Shown: positions 19,940 through 32,275 of the stretch, in pieces
Position numbering within the stretch: the stretch's first letter is position 1
Layout of the letters: every line of letters begins with the position of its first letter
Assembly: GCF_030812915.1 (NCBI RefSeq)
Contig: NZ_JAUSTQ010000001.1
Coordinates: forward strand, 310,001 to 374,000
Length of the DNA: 64,000 bases
Reading direction: 5' to 3'
From: Alkalibacillus salilacus
GTDB lineage: Bacteria > Bacillota > Bacilli > Bacillales > Alkalibacillaceae
Program-made: the position numbers and the translations under genes
Notes under the pieces: model-generated
What the model was told of the DNA's origin: nothing
Database searches by the model: none
Seen by the model: the letters and a program-made list of their open reading frames with translations, nothing else

Positions 19940-20100
19940 TGTGAATAATGTGGACAAAAATAACAACCTTAAGCACAAGTTATGCACATGTGGATAACCA
20001 AACGTTTAGCGATATTTCGACAGTTTTCCACAAATCCACATGCCCTATTATTATTATGACTGAAATTATTAAAACAAAATAAATAATATGACACGTATTT
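19940..20100. other. oriC: oriC part 2: DnaA boxes, DnaA-trio-like and AT-rich unwinding region
   Basis: Between dnaA and dnaN: TGTGAATAA 19940, then TTATGCACA 19980 butted against TGTGGATAA 19989, then two tandem degenerate boxes TTTTCCACA 20024 and AAATCCACA 20032. A short GC patch follows, then CTATTATTATTATGA (20045-20059), whose complement reads 3'-GAT-AAT-AAT-AAT-ACT like the B. subtilis DnaA-trio, then AT-rich DNA to about 20100. This arrangement matches the B. subtilis unwinding site. Confidence 0.85.
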
Positions 20101-20114
20101 AAGGGGAGGCACTT

Positions 20115-21260
20115 ATGAAAATCGTCATTAACCGTGACCAATTAATGAAAAGCATCCAAGACGTAATGAAAGCTATTTCACCAAAAACAACTATTCCTAT
20201 TCTGTCCGGAATGAAAATCGAAGCGACTGAAGATGAAGTGACTTTAACAGGTAGTGATTCTGATGTAACGATCGAATCAATTATTCCTAAAGAAGAAGAT
20301 GGCATCATTCACATTCATGATATAAACCCAGGTAAAATTGTCGTTCAAGCCAAGTTCTTACCAGACATTATTAAAAAGTTACCTGATGAAACCGTTGAAA
20401 TAGAATCTGATGGTGACTTGAATATTTTAATCCGTTCAGGTCAAGCAGAATTCAAATTGAATGGACAAGATCCAGAAGAATATCCACAACTCCCAATGTT
20501 AGAAACCGAAAATAGTTTTCATATGCCAATTGATTTATTAAAAACATTAATTCGCCAAACAAATTTTGCGGTTTCAACATCAGAAACTCGTCCAATCTTA
20601 ACGGGTGTTCATTTTAAATTAGAAAATGGTGAGCTAGAACTTGTTGCGACTGACAGTCATCGCCTAGCTTCGCGCCGTGTCTCAATGGAAGAAGACGTGA
20701 TCCAACTAGAATTCAAAAACACTGTAATCCCTGGTAAAAGTTTAAGTGAATTAAATAAAATACTCGATGAATCTCAAGAGTCAATCCAGATTAGTGTTGC
20801 GGATAATCAAATTCTATTTAGAACCAAGCATTTATTCTTCTTATCTCGTTTATTAGATAGCAATTATCCAGAAACATCACGTTTAATCCCAGATCAAAGT
20901 AAAACAGAAGTGCATGTTAACGCTAAAGAGCTAATGCAAACGATTGATCGTGCTAGTCTACTAGCGAAAGATAATCGCAATAATATCGTTAAATTAGTGA
21001 CTCAAGAACAGAATACAGTAGAAATCTCGAGTAACTCACCAGAAATCGGAACAGCAGAAGAAATGCTAAAAACAAATGACATCTCTGGTGAAGAGTTAAA
21101 GATTTCATTTAATGCTAAATACATGATTGATGCTTTAAGAGCAATCGATGCCGAAGAAGTTAAAATCAGTTTCACAGGGGCTATGCGACCATTTATCATT
21201 CAACCAACGGACGATTCGGAACACATTTTACAACTCATCACACCAGTTAGAACGTACTAA
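20115..21260 (+). CDS. dnaN: DNA polymerase III sliding clamp (beta)
   Basis: A 381-aa beta clamp with three similar domains, beginning MKIVINRDQLMKSIQDVMKA and ending in the family-typical ILQLITPVRTY. It encircles DNA and tethers polymerase and repair factors. ATG with GGGGAGG upstream. Second gene of the dnaA-dnaN pair; the 187-bp gap between them holds the unwinding region. Confidence 0.99.
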   Translation: MKIVINRDQLMKSIQDVMKAISPKTTIPILSGMKIEATEDEVTLTGSDSDVTIESIIPKEEDGIIHIHDINPGKIVVQAKFLPDIIKKLPDETVEIESDGDLNILIRSGQAEFKLNGQDPEEYPQLPMLETENSFHMPIDLLKTLIRQTNFAVSTSETRPILTGVHFKLENGELELVATDSHRLASRRVSMEEDVIQLEFKNTVIPGKSLSELNKILDESQESIQISVADNQILFRTKHLFFLSRLLDSNYPETSRLIPDQSKTEVHVNAKELMQTIDRASLLAKDNRNNIVKLVTQEQNTVEISSNSPEIGTAEEMLKTNDISGEELKISFNAKYMIDALRAIDAEEVKISFTGAMRPFIIQPTDDSEHILQLITPVRTY

Positions 21261-21274
21261 TTAACTTCCAAGCT

Positions 21275-21325
21275 AACTGAGCCTAAAGAGAACTTTTTAA
21301 CTCTACGGCTCAGTTTTCTTTTCTT
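21275..21325 (+). terminator. Terminator after dnaN
   Basis: AACTGAGCC and its complement GGCTCAGTT flank a 27-nt loop; a T-rich tail follows. Confidence 0.65.
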
Positions 21326-21395
21326 ATCGGCAAATTTTTAGTAAAATATATAGTTAGGGAAATTCTAAGAGTAATTCATAAAATGAGGTGACAAC

Positions 21396-21617
21396 ATGGC
21401 TGAACCAATTGAAATCCAAACAGAAGAAATTACCCTAGGACAGTTTATTAAGCTGGCTAATATCGTTGAATCTGGCGGGATGGTGAAGTTGTTTTTACAA
21501 GACTTCAATGTCTATGTGAATGGTGAACAAGATCAACGTCGCGGACGGAAATTGTATCTTAATGATGAAGTTGAGATAGAGGACGTTGGTACGTTTATTG
21601 TTACTAAAGAAGATTAA
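21396..21617 (+). CDS. yaaA: S4-domain RNA-binding protein YaaA
   Basis: A 73-aa S4-like RNA-binding protein found between dnaN and recF in many Firmicutes. Visible: ITLGQFIKLANIVESGGMVK and the S4 core VNGEQDQRRGRKLY. The B. subtilis homologue has been linked to ribosome assembly. It lies 15 bp before recF, so cotranscription is likely. ATG with GAGGTGA. Confidence 0.92.
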   Translation: MAEPIEIQTEEITLGQFIKLANIVESGGMVKLFLQDFNVYVNGEQDQRRGRKLYLNDEVEIEDVGTFIVTKED

Positions 21618-21635
21618 AGACTTAGGGGTCTCATG

Positions 21636-22745
21636 ATGCATATTGAAAATATAACAATTGAACAATATCGTAATTACGATTCATTATCTTTAGAATTTGA
21701 TCATCAAATCAATGTCATGATTGGAGAAAATGCCCAAGGTAAAACAAATTTGATGGAAGCTATTTATGTATTAGCCTTCACGAAATCTCACCGAACGTCA
21801 AAAGATAAAGAATTAATAAAATGGGACTCAGAGTATGGTAAAATAAAAGGGAACATCTTTAAGAGAAATCGTACTTTCCCACTCGAAGTGATTTTTTCAG
21901 GAAAAGGGAAGAAGGCTAAGTTCAATCATATAGAACAAAAGCGATTAAGCGATTATATTGGTTCACTTAATGTTGTCATGTTTGCACCAGAAGATTTGAA
22001 TTTAGTAAAAGGAAGCCCACAGGAACGTCGTAAATTTATTGATATGGAATTGGGCCAGGTTCAACCAGTTTATATTTATCACCTCGGTCAGTACCAAAAA
22101 ATCTTAAAACAGCGTAATGCGCTATTAAAAGATTTACAAAGACAATCAAAACAAGATCGGACTATGTTACATATTTTGACTGAGCAATTAATTGAACACG
22201 GTAGTATTGTCTTAACTAGAAGACTGCAATTCTTACAAAAATTAAGAGAGTGGGCAATTCCGATCCATCATGGTATAAGTCGCGGTTTAGAAGAGCTCAC
22301 TATTAATTACGAACCAACCATTGACGTATCAGAGGATGCGGATTTGGAAACAATAATAGAAATATATAAAGCCCATTTCACGTCGATTGAAGACCGTGAA
22401 GTGGAACGTGGGACAACATTAGCTGGTCCCCACCGTGATGATTTAATGTTTGAAGTGAATGGTCGTAATGTCCAAACATATGGTTCTCAAGGACAACAAC
22501 GAACAACAGCATTATCTTTGAAATTAGCAGAAATTGAACTCATAGAACAAGAAGTTGGTGAGTATCCAGTGTTATTGCTTGATGATGTGTTAAGTGAACT
22601 GGATGATCACAGGCAATCGCATTTACTCAATACCATTCAAGGTAAAGTCCAAACGTTTGTTACGACAACGAGTGTTGATGGGATTCATCATGATACATTG
22701 AAGCAAGCTAAAATGTTTAATATTCATAACGGATGTTTGAAATAA
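21636..22745 (+). CDS. recF: DNA replication and repair protein RecF
   Basis: An SMC-like ATPase (about 369 aa) that helps load RecA at gaps. Visible: Walker [16 protein letters not shown] near residue 31, the [15 protein letters not shown] signature region, and Walker [15 protein letters not shown]. Of two adjacent ATGs (21633, 21636), the second gives better spacing from GGGG and matches homologues. Standard dnaN-yaaA-recF order. Confidence 0.98.
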   Translation: MHIENITIEQYRNYDSLSLEFDHQINVMIGENAQGKTNLMEAIYVLAFTKSHRTSKDKELIKWDSEYGKIKGNIFKRNRTFPLEVIFSGKGKKAKFNHIEQKRLSDYIGSLNVVMFAPEDLNLVKGSPQERRKFIDMELGQVQPVYIYHLGQYQKILKQRNALLKDLQRQSKQDRTMLHILTEQLIEHGSIVLTRRLQFLQKLREWAIPIHHGISRGLEELTINYEPTIDVSEDADLETIIEIYKAHFTSIEDREVERGTTLAGPHRDDLMFEVNGRNVQTYGSQGQQRTTALSLKLAEIELIEQEVGEYPVLLLDDVLSELDDHRQSHLLNTIQGKVQTFVTTTSVDGIHHDTLKQAKMFNIHNGCLK

Positions 22746-22763
22746 GAAAGGTGAGGTTTCAGG

Positions 22764-23054
22764 TTGTTTATTCATATCGGTGATGAACACGTTATACGTT
22801 CAAGTGAAGTTGTTTCAATCATTGATTATAACCTCTATCATTCTTCTTCGATTGTTGAAGAGATGATTTTTAATCAACGAAAAGCAGGAAATGTTGTGGA
22901 AGTGCCATTTGAAGAACCTAAGGCAATTGTGATCACAACAGACCAGATTTATTTTAGTTCTTTATCCGTTGCAACATTAAATAAACGGTCGCAATTATCT
23001 CATATGTTAGATGGAATAGAAGATATCGCGGACGAAACACCGGATTTAAATTAG
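22764..23054 (+). CDS. remB: Extracellular matrix regulator RemB (DUF370 family)
   Basis: A 96-aa protein of the DUF370 family, located between recF and gyrB as in B. subtilis remB (yaaB), where it affects biofilm matrix genes. Visible: MFIHIGDEHVIRSSEVVSII with a C-terminal extension. Starts at TTG with GGTGAGG 7 nt upstream. A GC-rich repeat copy begins 10 bp after its stop. Confidence 0.88.
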   Translation: MFIHIGDEHVIRSSEVVSIIDYNLYHSSSIVEEMIFNQRKAGNVVEVPFEEPKAIVITTDQIYFSSLSVATLNKRSQLSHMLDGIEDIADETPDLN

Positions 23055-23064
23055 AGCTCTGATA

Positions 23065-23280
23065 AGGTTCGTTGTTGATATTGGGATCCGCTTTCGGTGG
23101 ACGATTTCCGTGGGCACGGCTCGAGCCTCCTCGGCCTAAAAAGCGTGGCCTACGGGGTCTCGAGACACGTGCTATTCCCATGACGGCCCGGACGGCCTAA
23201 TGTCGACGTTGGTCACAGGACGTGACCGAACTTAGTCGACCAGGAGTCGCCACCTTCGCTACTCCCAATTCAACAACTAA
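23065..23280 (+). repeat. GC-rich dispersed hairpin repeat, copy 2 (long form)
   Basis: 216 bp between remB and gyrB in the same orientation as copy 1. Same ends (GTTGTTGATATTG and CAATTCAACAACTAA) and interior blocks, including the GTCGAC-bounded long-form module. Differences from copy 1 in the paired arms keep the pairing (GTGGG opposite CCCAT here; GCAGG opposite CCCGT in copy 1). Confidence 0.93.
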
Positions 23281-23334
23281 GTACTTTAATTGATATTTCA
23301 AATCAACTCACTAGTTTTGACAGAACTAAAATAA

Positions 23335-25296
<1,962 letters not shown>

Positions 25297-25304
25297 TAAA
25301 AGTT

Positions 25305-25331
25305 CATGAACGTTTGCTTCAAACGTTCATG
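25305..25331 (+). other. Perfect hairpin between gyrB and gyrA
   Basis: CATGAACGTTTG-CTT-CAAACGTTCATG, a 12-bp stem with a tight loop followed by TTCTTCTGTT. It may be a partial terminator or an mRNA stability/processing element between two stoichiometric genes. Confidence 0.7.
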
Positions 25332-25357
25332 TTCTTCTGTTAGGGAGGTAATTACTT

Positions 25358-27856
25358 TTGGATCAAGAACGTCCTCAAGTCCAAGAAATTAATTTAGGTC
25401 AAGAAATGCGAACCTCATTTTTAGATTATGCGATGAGTGTCATTGTTTCACGTGCTTTACCCGATGTACGTGATGGGTTAAAACCTGTTCACCGTCGTAT
25501 TCTGTATGCGATGCACGATTTAGGCATGTATTCGGATAAAGCCTATAAAAAATCCGCACGTATTGTCGGTGAAGTCATTGGTAAGTATCACCCGCACGGT
25601 GACTCAGCCGTATATGAAGCAATGGTCCGTATGGCACAAGATTTCAACTTCCGTTACATGCTTGTTGATGGCCATGGTAACTTCGGTTCAGTAGATGGTG
25701 ACTCAGCTGCTGCGATGCGTTATACAGAAGCTAGAATGTCCAAGATTTCGATGGAGATCTTGCGCGATATTAATAAAGATACGATTGATTATGATGATAA
25801 CTATGACGGCACTGAAAGAGAACCAGTCGTACTTCCAGCCCGTTTCCCTAATTTACTTGTAAACGGTGCTTCTGGAATTGCTGTCGGTATGGCGACTAAT
25901 ATTCCACCGCACCAACTAGGTGAAGTGATTGATGGGGTTTTAGCTTTAAGTGAAAATCCTGATATCACGATCCAAGAGTTGATGGATGATTATATTTATG
26001 GACCTGATTTTCCAACAGGTGGAGAAATCTTAGGTCGTAGTGGAATACGTAATGCCTATGAAACTGGTAAAGGGTCTATTACAATTCGTTCGAAAGCTGA
26101 TATTTTAGAGGATTCAAATGGCAAACCACGAATTGTTGTCAATGAAATCCCGTTCCAAGTAAATAAGGCACGCTTAATCGAAAAAATTGCGGAACTCGTA
26201 CGAGATAAGAAAATCGACGGCATTACCGATTTACGCGATGAGTCTGACCGAGATGGTTTAAGAATCGTGATTGAAGTTCGTCGTGATGCTAATCCGAATG
26301 TTGTCTTAAATAATTTATATAAACAAACTGCCTTACAGACGTCTTTTGGAATCAATATGCTGGCTCTTGTTAATGGACAACCAGAAGTATTGAATCTAAA
26401 ACAGACATTAAGTCATTACTTAGAACACCAAAAAGAAATTATTACGCGCCGTACTCAGTTTGAACTGGATAAAGCGGAAGCCCGTGCTCATATTTTAGAA
26501 GGTTTACGTACAGCGCTTGATTATCTAGATGAGGTCATCACGCTGATTCGTGAATCACAAACAACAGATATTGCTCGGGATGAACTAATCTCTCGTTTTG
26601 GATTATCCGAAAAACAGGCGCAAGCGATTTTAGACATGCGTTTGCAACGTTTAACAGGGTTAGAACGTGAGAAAATCGAAAATGAATATCAAGAACTGAC
26701 TGAATTAATTGCTGAATTAAAGGCGATCTTAGCTGATGAAAATAAAGTGCTTGAAATTGTTCGAGAAGAGTTACTTGAACTTAAAGAGCGCTTTAATGAC
26801 AAACGCCAAACAGATATTACAGTTGGTGGCGCTGATTTAATTGAAGATGAAGACTTAATTCCTGAAGAAACGGTTGTCGTCACTGTCACGCATAAAGGCT
26901 ATGTGAAACGACTGCCTGCAACGACTTATAAGACACAGAACCGCGGTGGACGAGGCATTCAAGGTATGAATATGAATGATGATGACTTCGTGGAGCATTT
27001 ACTAACCACGTCCACTCATGACACGCTGTTATTCTTTACGAATAAAGGGAAAGTCTACCGAGCGAAAGGATACGAAATTCCTGAGTTCAGTCGTACTGCT
27101 AAAGGTCTTCCGTTAATTAATGTGATCGAAATTGATCAGGATGAATGGGTAAATGCTGTGATTACGGTGAAAGAATATTTGAGCGATTGGTACTTATTCT
27201 TTACAACGAAAAACGGTATTTCCAAACGTACGACGCTTGAACAATTTGCGAATATTCGCCGAGGTGGATTGCGAGCAATTAATTTACGTGAAGATGATGA
27301 ATTAATCTCCGTTCGCCTAACTGATGGCAGTAAACAAATGATGATTGGTACGAAAGCAGGACATTTAATTCGCTTTAACGAAGAAGATGTTAGAGTGATG
27401 GGACGTACGGCATCTGGTGTTAAAGGTATATCATTGCGCGAAGATGATGCTGTTATTTCCATGGATATCTTAGAACCAGGATCTGAGGTCTTAACTGTCA
27501 CTTCAAAAGGGTATGGTAAACGTACACCTGAAGAAGAATATCGCATGCAAAACCGTGGCGGTAAGGGTATTTTAACGTGTAAATTAAACCCTCGTAATGG
27601 ACATGTTGTAGCCGTTAAACCTGTAACAGGCGAAGAAGACTTAATGATTATGACGATTGATGGTGTATTAATTCGTATGTCATCAGAATCGATTTCAACG
27701 ACAGGTCGTAATACGCAAGGGGTTAAACTGATTCGCTTAGGTGATGAAGAAGAGGTAGCGACTGTTGCCCGCGTTGAAAAAGAAGATGAAGAAGAGGAAA
27801 TAGAAAACCAAGAAGAAGAAACACTAGAAGACGGTGAATCCCCTGAAGAAGAATAA
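25358..27856 (+). CDS. gyrA: DNA gyrase subunit A
   Basis: An 832-aa DNA-breaking subunit of gyrase. Visible: the catalytic tyrosine in MRYTEARMS, the quinolone-region [16 protein letters not shown] with serine and glutamate at the usual susceptible-type positions, a GyrA-box-like [10 protein letters not shown], and a related QNRGGKGIL near the C-terminus. The tail is a long run rich in E and D. Starts at TTG (25358) with GGGAGG upstream. Confidence 0.99.
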   Translation: MDQERPQVQEINLGQEMRTSFLDYAMSVIVSRALPDVRDGLKPVHRRILYAMHDLGMYSDKAYKKSARIVGEVIGKYHPHGDSAVYEAMVRMAQDFNFRYMLVDGHGNFGSVDGDSAAAMRYTEARMSKISMEILRDINKDTIDYDDNYDGTEREPVVLPARFPNLLVNGASGIAVGMATNIPPHQLGEVIDGVLALSENPDITIQELMDDYIYGPDFPTGGEILGRSGIRNAYETGKGSITIRSKADILEDSNGKPRIVVNEIPFQVNKARLIEKIAELVRDKKIDGITDLRDESDRDGLRIVIEVRRDANPNVVLNNLYKQTALQTSFGINMLALVNGQPEVLNLKQTLSHYLEHQKEIITRRTQFELDKAEARAHILEGLRTALDYLDEVITLIRESQTTDIARDELISRFGLSEKQAQAILDMRLQRLTGLEREKIENEYQELTELIAELKAILADENKVLEIVREELLELKERFNDKRQTDITVGGADLIEDEDLIPEETVVVTVTHKGYVKRLPATTYKTQNRGGRGIQGMNMNDDDFVEHLLTTSTHDTLLFFTNKGKVYRAKGYEIPEFSRTAKGLPLINVIEIDQDEWVNAVITVKEYLSDWYLFFTTKNGISKRTTLEQFANIRRGGLRAINLREDDELISVRLTDGSKQMMIGTKAGHLIRFNEEDVRVMGRTASGVKGISLREDDAVISMDILEPGSEVLTVTSKGYGKRTPEEEYRMQNRGGKGILTCKLNPRNGHVVAVKPVTGEEDLMIMTIDGVLIRMSSESISTTGRNTQGVKLIRLGDEEEVATVARVEKEDEEEEIENQEEETLEDGESPEEE

Positions 27857-27871
27857 TAGAGGTGTTAGGTT

Positions 27872-28939
27872 ATGAAAGTGCATCCACAACAAATTGTGCC
27901 AGGTTGTTTAATTACGAAAGACGTAATAGGAAATACAGTGACACCTATTATTCCACGCAATACGGTTGTGGAACCTATTCATATCCAAGTACTAGAAAAA
28001 TTCAGGATTAGTGAAATTGAAGTGGCTAATAAACTTGTCACAGGTGAAGAGTTTGAAGCAGAAGAATTAACCGAAGAAGAAGAACAATCCCTTCAAAAAT
28101 TGCCATTCTTTGAACACTTCGTGGATGTCGTTAAACAAACACGAATAATCTTTGAGAATTGGGATTACCGTACACCACTTGATTCGAAAAGGATTCGCGA
28201 ATTAATTTTGCCCTTAACAGAGCAAGCTGAGGATAAACGTGATGTCATTTTAAAACTACATCATTATAACGATCCAAAATTGTATATGTATTATCATATG
28301 GTGGCAATGGCTGTTATTTCAACATATTTAGCTAAACGGCTAGGGTTTGATGAGAGTGAGCGTCATAGTGTTGCCTTAGCTGCTTATTTATCAGATTTAG
28401 GGATGTTAAAGTCACAAAAGGACGTTTATTTAAAAGAGCGGTCGATAGACTATAATGAATATGAACAAATTCAGAAACATCCTATTGAATCTTATCGTTT
28501 ACTAGAAAAGGAACCGTTTAACCAAGATGTTAAAATAGCTGTTTTACAGCATCATGAACGGTTAGATGGGTCAGGTTATCCATTAGGCGTAAAAATGGAT
28601 AAATTGCATCGTTTTGCAAAAATCTTAGCCGTGGCAGATATGTTTCATGCCATGACTTCTGAGCGAATGTATCGTCAAAAACAATCGCCTTATAAAGTCA
28701 TCGAAGAGATGCGAAAAGACCAATTAACACAATTGGATATGGAAGTATTGAATGAACTTGTTAGATGTATTGTTAATTTCGGCAACGGAACGGAAATCAA
28801 GTTATCGAATAATGAGTATGGGACGATCGTTTTTACAGATGAGCGTTATCCCACTAGACCGCTCGTTCGATTAAGGAAAAATAAAGAGATTTTAAATCTT
28901 ATTGATGAAAAAGATTTATATATTGAAGAAATCTTATAG
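27872..28939 (+). CDS. HD-GYP-like protein with altered HD motif
   Basis: A 355-aa protein 15 bp after gyrA, a position where several Bacillaceae carry an HD-GYP protein. The C-terminal half has HHERLDGSGYPLG (the GYP motif) and AVADMFHAMTSERMYRQ. Where HD-GYP enzymes have HDxGK it reads LSDLGML: the metal-binding histidine is serine and the lysine is methionine. It could be an inactive c-di-GMP or nucleotide sensor rather than a phosphodiesterase; that is inference. The N-terminal 130 residues are of unclear family. ATG with GAGGTG. Confidence 0.8.
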   Translation: MKVHPQQIVPGCLITKDVIGNTVTPIIPRNTVVEPIHIQVLEKFRISEIEVANKLVTGEEFEAEELTEEEEQSLQKLPFFEHFVDVVKQTRIIFENWDYRTPLDSKRIRELILPLTEQAEDKRDVILKLHHYNDPKLYMYYHMVAMAVISTYLAKRLGFDESERHSVALAAYLSDLGMLKSQKDVYLKERSIDYNEYEQIQKHPIESYRLLEKEPFNQDVKIAVLQHHERLDGSGYPLGVKMDKLHRFAKILAVADMFHAMTSERMYRQKQSPYKVIEEMRKDQLTQLDMEVLNELVRCIVNFGNGTEIKLSNNEYGTIVFTDERYPTRPLVRLRKNKEILNLIDEKDLYIEEIL

Positions 28940-28975
28940 AGTCATTAGCTATATGTAGCTAGTGACTTTTGTTTT
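28939..28975 (+). terminator. Terminator after the gyrA downstream gene
   Basis: GTCATTAGCTA-TATG-TAGCTAGTGAC with a TTTTGTTTT tail. Confidence 0.8.
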
Positions 28976-29119
28976 ATAAATAGTTGATCTTGTTTAAGTC
29001 GATACTCACATTTTAAAATTTCTTTAAATTGGCGATGTGGTGAGACTCAAAATATTGTATAATAAAAAACGGTACAGAATTGATTCGAAAAGGATTAATG
29101 AGACATGGGGGAACCGAGA

Positions 29120-30442
29120 ATGAAACAAACAAAGACATATTTGACACGCATCCTCGTATTAACGGTGATGGTGTTTAGTTTATTGATGACAGGCGTGACA
29201 ACAGCGCATGCTGAAATTAATGTTGAAGCGGAGTCAGCTATTTTAGTTGATGCAGAAACAGGAAACATATTATTTGAGAAAGAATCTGATATTGCATTAC
29301 CACCAGCAAGTATGACGAAGGTTATGACAGAATACTTAGTATGGGAAGCCGTTGAAGATGGTGATATCAGTTGGGATACAACAACAGAGATCAGTGATTA
29401 TGCCTATTCTATTTCGGCTAATAATTCTTTTTCCGGGGTTGGTCTTCGTTTAGATCATGAATACACAGTTCAAGAGTTATATGATGCGATGGCGATTTAT
29501 TCGGATAATGCGACTACCATTGCATTAGCCGAGCTCATCGCAGGTTCAGAAGGCGAATTCGTTAAAATGATGAATGAAAAAGCAGAGGAAATGGGCTTAG
29601 AAGATGCAGAGTTCGTTAATTCGACTGGTTTATCTAATAGTAGTTTAGGTGAAAACTACCCAGAGGGAACAAACCCTGACGATAATAACTTAATTTCTGC
29701 GAAATCAATGGCCAAGCTTGCTTATCATTTAGTCAATGATTATCCAGAAGCCTTAGAAATATCGAGTGTTCCGACGCAGGAATTTGAAGGAAATGAAATG
29801 ATTAACTTTAACTGGATGCTTCCTGGTATGCCAGGTCATATTGCACAATATACGTATGAAGGCTTAGATGGTCTTAAAACAGGTCGTACAGAATTAGCAG
29901 GTTACACCTTTACTGGAACAGCTAAGCGTGACGGTACACGTTTAATCTCAGTTGTCATGCGTACAGATAGTGTAGAAGAACGTTTTAGTCAAACACAGAA
30001 AATACTTGATTATGGCTTTAATAGTTTCTCAAATCAAACTCTATTTGAGGAAGGCCATCAAATTGAAGGCGAATCAACGCTTCCTGTAGTAAAAGGAAAA
30101 GAGAATGAAGTTGAGATTGCGTCTGCTGAACCGATAGAAGCGATGATTCGTGAAGGTGAAGAGGATCAGTATTCAGTCAATTATCAAATTAATGAAGATG
30201 TCTTAAATGATGAAGGTGCAATTGAGGCGCCAGTAGAAGAAGGTTTAGAAGTTGGCGAATTAGTGTTAACATATGATGGAGAACAAAATTATGGTAATAT
30301 TTTATCAGATGAGTCTACTATTTCAGTTCCAGTTGAAACCAATAATGGTGTCGAGAAATCAAATTGGTTTATGTTAATGCTACAAGCAATTGGTGACTTC
30401 TTTGTTGGACTATTTAATAGTATCAAAGGGTTATTTGCTTAA
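29120..30442 (+). CDS. dacA: D-alanyl-D-alanine carboxypeptidase DacA (PBP5)
   Basis: A 440-aa low-molecular-weight penicillin-binding protein that trims the terminal D-Ala from peptidoglycan stem peptides. Visible: N-terminal signal peptide, catalytic SMTK in PPASMTKVMT, SDN in YSDNATT, KTG in DGLKTGRT, and a C-terminal amphipathic anchor (WFMLMLQAIGDFF). ATG at 29120 with GGGGGA 7 nt upstream; an earlier in-frame ATG lacks a ribosome-binding site. Precedes pdxST as in B. subtilis. Confidence 0.95.
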   Translation: MKQTKTYLTRILVLTVMVFSLLMTGVTTAHAEINVEAESAILVDAETGNILFEKESDIALPPASMTKVMTEYLVWEAVEDGDISWDTTTEISDYAYSISANNSFSGVGLRLDHEYTVQELYDAMAIYSDNATTIALAELIAGSEGEFVKMMNEKAEEMGLEDAEFVNSTGLSNSSLGENYPEGTNPDDNNLISAKSMAKLAYHLVNDYPEALEISSVPTQEFEGNEMINFNWMLPGMPGHIAQYTYEGLDGLKTGRTELAGYTFTGTAKRDGTRLISVVMRTDSVEERFSQTQKILDYGFNSFSNQTLFEEGHQIEGESTLPVVKGKENEVEIASAEPIEAMIREGEEDQYSVNYQINEDVLNDEGAIEAPVEEGLEVGELVLTYDGEQNYGNILSDESTISVPVETNNGVEKSNWFMLMLQAIGDFFVGLFNSIKGLFA

Positions 30443-30476
30443 TAATACAGATTGATAGGTTATAGGGGGAGATCAT

Positions 30477-31361
30477 ATGTCAAATGTCGGTACAGATCGT
30501 GTGAAAAGAGGAATGGCTGAGATGCAAAAGGGCGGCGTCATTATGGACGTTGTGAATGCTGAGCAAGCTAAGATTGCAGAAGAAGCAGGTGCTGTTGCTG
30601 TCATGGCTCTAGAGCGTGTGCCATCAGATATTCGTGCTGCAGGTGGAGTTGCTCGTATGGCAGATCCAACAGTGACTGAGGAAGTGTTAAATGCGGTGAG
30701 TATTCCAGTTATGGCTAAAGCACGAATCGGTCATATTGTGGAAGCGCGCGTGCTAGAAGCAATGGGTGCAGATTATATTGATGAAAGTGAAGTATTAACA
30801 CCTGCTGATGATATTTATCACATTGATAAGAATGATTATACCGTGCCATTTGTCTGTGGTTGCCGTAACTTAGGCGAAGCTTTGCGTCGAATTGGTGAAG
30901 GTGCTTCTATGTTACGTACGAAAGGCGAACCAGGAACAGGTAATATTGTTGAAGCTGTTCGTCATATGCGTGAAGTTCAAACACAAATTCGTTACGTTCA
31001 GAATATGGCAAAAGATGAACTAATGGTGTATGCCAAAGAAACGGGCGCGCCATATGAATTACTCTTGCAGGTACAAGAAGAAGGCCGTTTACCAGTTGTA
31101 AACTTTGCTGCTGGGGGCATTGCAACGCCATCTGATGCTGCGCTTATGATGGAATTAGGGGCGGACGGCGTATTTGTTGGTTCTGGTATTTTCAAATCGA
31201 ATAATCCAGAGAAATTCGCCCGCTCAATCGTCGAAGCAACAACCCATTATCAAGACTATGAACTAATTGCTAAGTTATCTAAAGATCTAGGTACAGCAAT
31301 GCCTGGTCTTGAAACATCAACGCTTGAAGGTAACGATCGTATGCAAGATCGTAGTGAGTAA
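30477..31361 (+). CDS. pdxS: Pyridoxal 5'-phosphate synthase subunit PdxS
   Basis: A 294-aa TIM-barrel synthase that makes PLP from ribose 5-phosphate, glyceraldehyde 3-phosphate and ammonia from PdxT. Visible: [20 protein letters not shown], the imine-forming lysine in PVMAKARIG, and the phosphate-binding [19 protein letters not shown]. Very conserved. 12 bp upstream of pdxT. ATG with GGGGGAGA. Confidence 0.99.
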   Translation: MSNVGTDRVKRGMAEMQKGGVIMDVVNAEQAKIAEEAGAVAVMALERVPSDIRAAGGVARMADPTVTEEVLNAVSIPVMAKARIGHIVEARVLEAMGADYIDESEVLTPADDIYHIDKNDYTVPFVCGCRNLGEALRRIGEGASMLRTKGEPGTGNIVEAVRHMREVQTQIRYVQNMAKDELMVYAKETGAPYELLLQVQEEGRLPVVNFAAGGIATPSDAALMMELGADGVFVGSGIFKSNNPEKFARSIVEATTHYQDYELIAKLSKDLGTAMPGLETSTLEGNDRMQDRSE

Positions 31362-31373
31362 AGGAGTCTTATC

Positions 31374-31961
31374 ATGGCAACAATAGGTGTATTAGGCTTA
31401 CAAGGAGCATTTAGAGAGCACATCCAGTCAATTGAGGCATGTGGTCACGATGCAGTATTAATTAAAAAAGTGGAGCAATTAGAAGCTGTCAATGGGTTAG
31501 TTTTACCTGGCGGCGAAAGCACAACGATGCGCAGATTAATTGACCGTTACGGATTTTTTGATGCACTTGTTCAATTTGGTCAAGCTGGTAAACCAATCTT
31601 TGGAACGTGTGCAGGATTAATTCTACTCGCTTCACAGATCGAAAATGACGATGACAATCATTTAGGCTTAATGGATATGACAGTGGCTCGTAATGCGTTT
31701 GGACGTCAAAAACAAAGCTTTGAAGCGCCACTTGAAATTAAAGGGGTGGCAGATGATTTTGAAGCGGTGTTCATTCGTGCCCCTTATGTTCTTGATGTAC
31801 ACCATGACACAGAGGTTTTAGCAACATATGGTGATAAAATAGTTGCGGCTAAACAAGGACATTATTTAGCCACAGCATTTCACCCAGAACTGACTGATGA
31901 TCATCGCTTAATGGCTTATTTTATCGATATGGTAGAACAATCAAAACTTGCTTCTGTCTAA
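31374..31961 (+). CDS. pdxT: Glutaminase subunit PdxT of PLP synthase
   Basis: A 195-aa class I glutamine amidotransferase feeding ammonia to PdxS. Visible: [12 protein letters not shown], the nucleophile in [11 protein letters not shown], and the catalytic His-Glu in FHPELTDD. Normal length. Directly follows pdxS; the serS T-box leader begins downstream. Confidence 0.98.
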   Translation: MATIGVLGLQGAFREHIQSIEACGHDAVLIKKVEQLEAVNGLVLPGGESTTMRRLIDRYGFFDALVQFGQAGKPIFGTCAGLILLASQIENDDDNHLGLMDMTVARNAFGRQKQSFEAPLEIKGVADDFEAVFIRAPYVLDVHHDTEVLATYGDKIVAAKQGHYLATAFHPELTDDHRLMAYFIDMVEQSKLASV

Positions 31962-31984
31962 AAAATAAGGTATATTAAAAGCTA

Positions 31985-32245
31985 CAATAGTAATGAATTA
32001 ATTGCGCTGATAGGAATTAGTAGTGGTAGGTGTTTATCACAGAGAGCTAGTGGTGGCTGTGAACTAGTATAAACAGACCGCGAATCCATCCTGGAGCAGG
32101 TGAACTGAATGATGACGTAAGTTTACCCGGAAAACAGTCCCGTTATGACTGTACAAGTTGGAAGGTTTAAGACCTTCAACAAGGGTGGCAACGCGGGTTA
32201 TACTCGTCCCTTTACTGCATGTGCAGTAAAGGGGCGTTTTTTTAT
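31985..32245 (+). promoter_or_regulatory. T-box riboswitch for serS
   Basis: A leader of about 260 nt upstream of serS. The diagnostic T-box AAGGGTGGCAACGCGGG lies near 32181; its UGGC fits the GCCA end of tRNA-Ser. It ends in a GCCCCTTTACTGC-type terminator hairpin (CCCTTTACTGCATGTGCAGTAAAGGGG) with a T-run at 32239-32245. A likely specifier is TCC at 32085-32087, a serine codon. Uncharged tRNA-Ser should favour read-through. Confidence 0.93.
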
Positions 32246-32275
32246 TGGATTAACGATATTAGGGAGGTCAAATGT

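Noticed and set aside
22954-23181. 75-codon minus-strand frame over repeat copy 2
   Set aside because: Arginine/proline-rich product of GC-rich repeat DNA, out of phase with the frames over the other copies.
25443-25458. TGTTTCACGTG-containing sequence in gyrA as a parS site
   Set aside because: The right half has four mismatches (CTTTA in place of AAACA) and lies in conserved gyrA codons.
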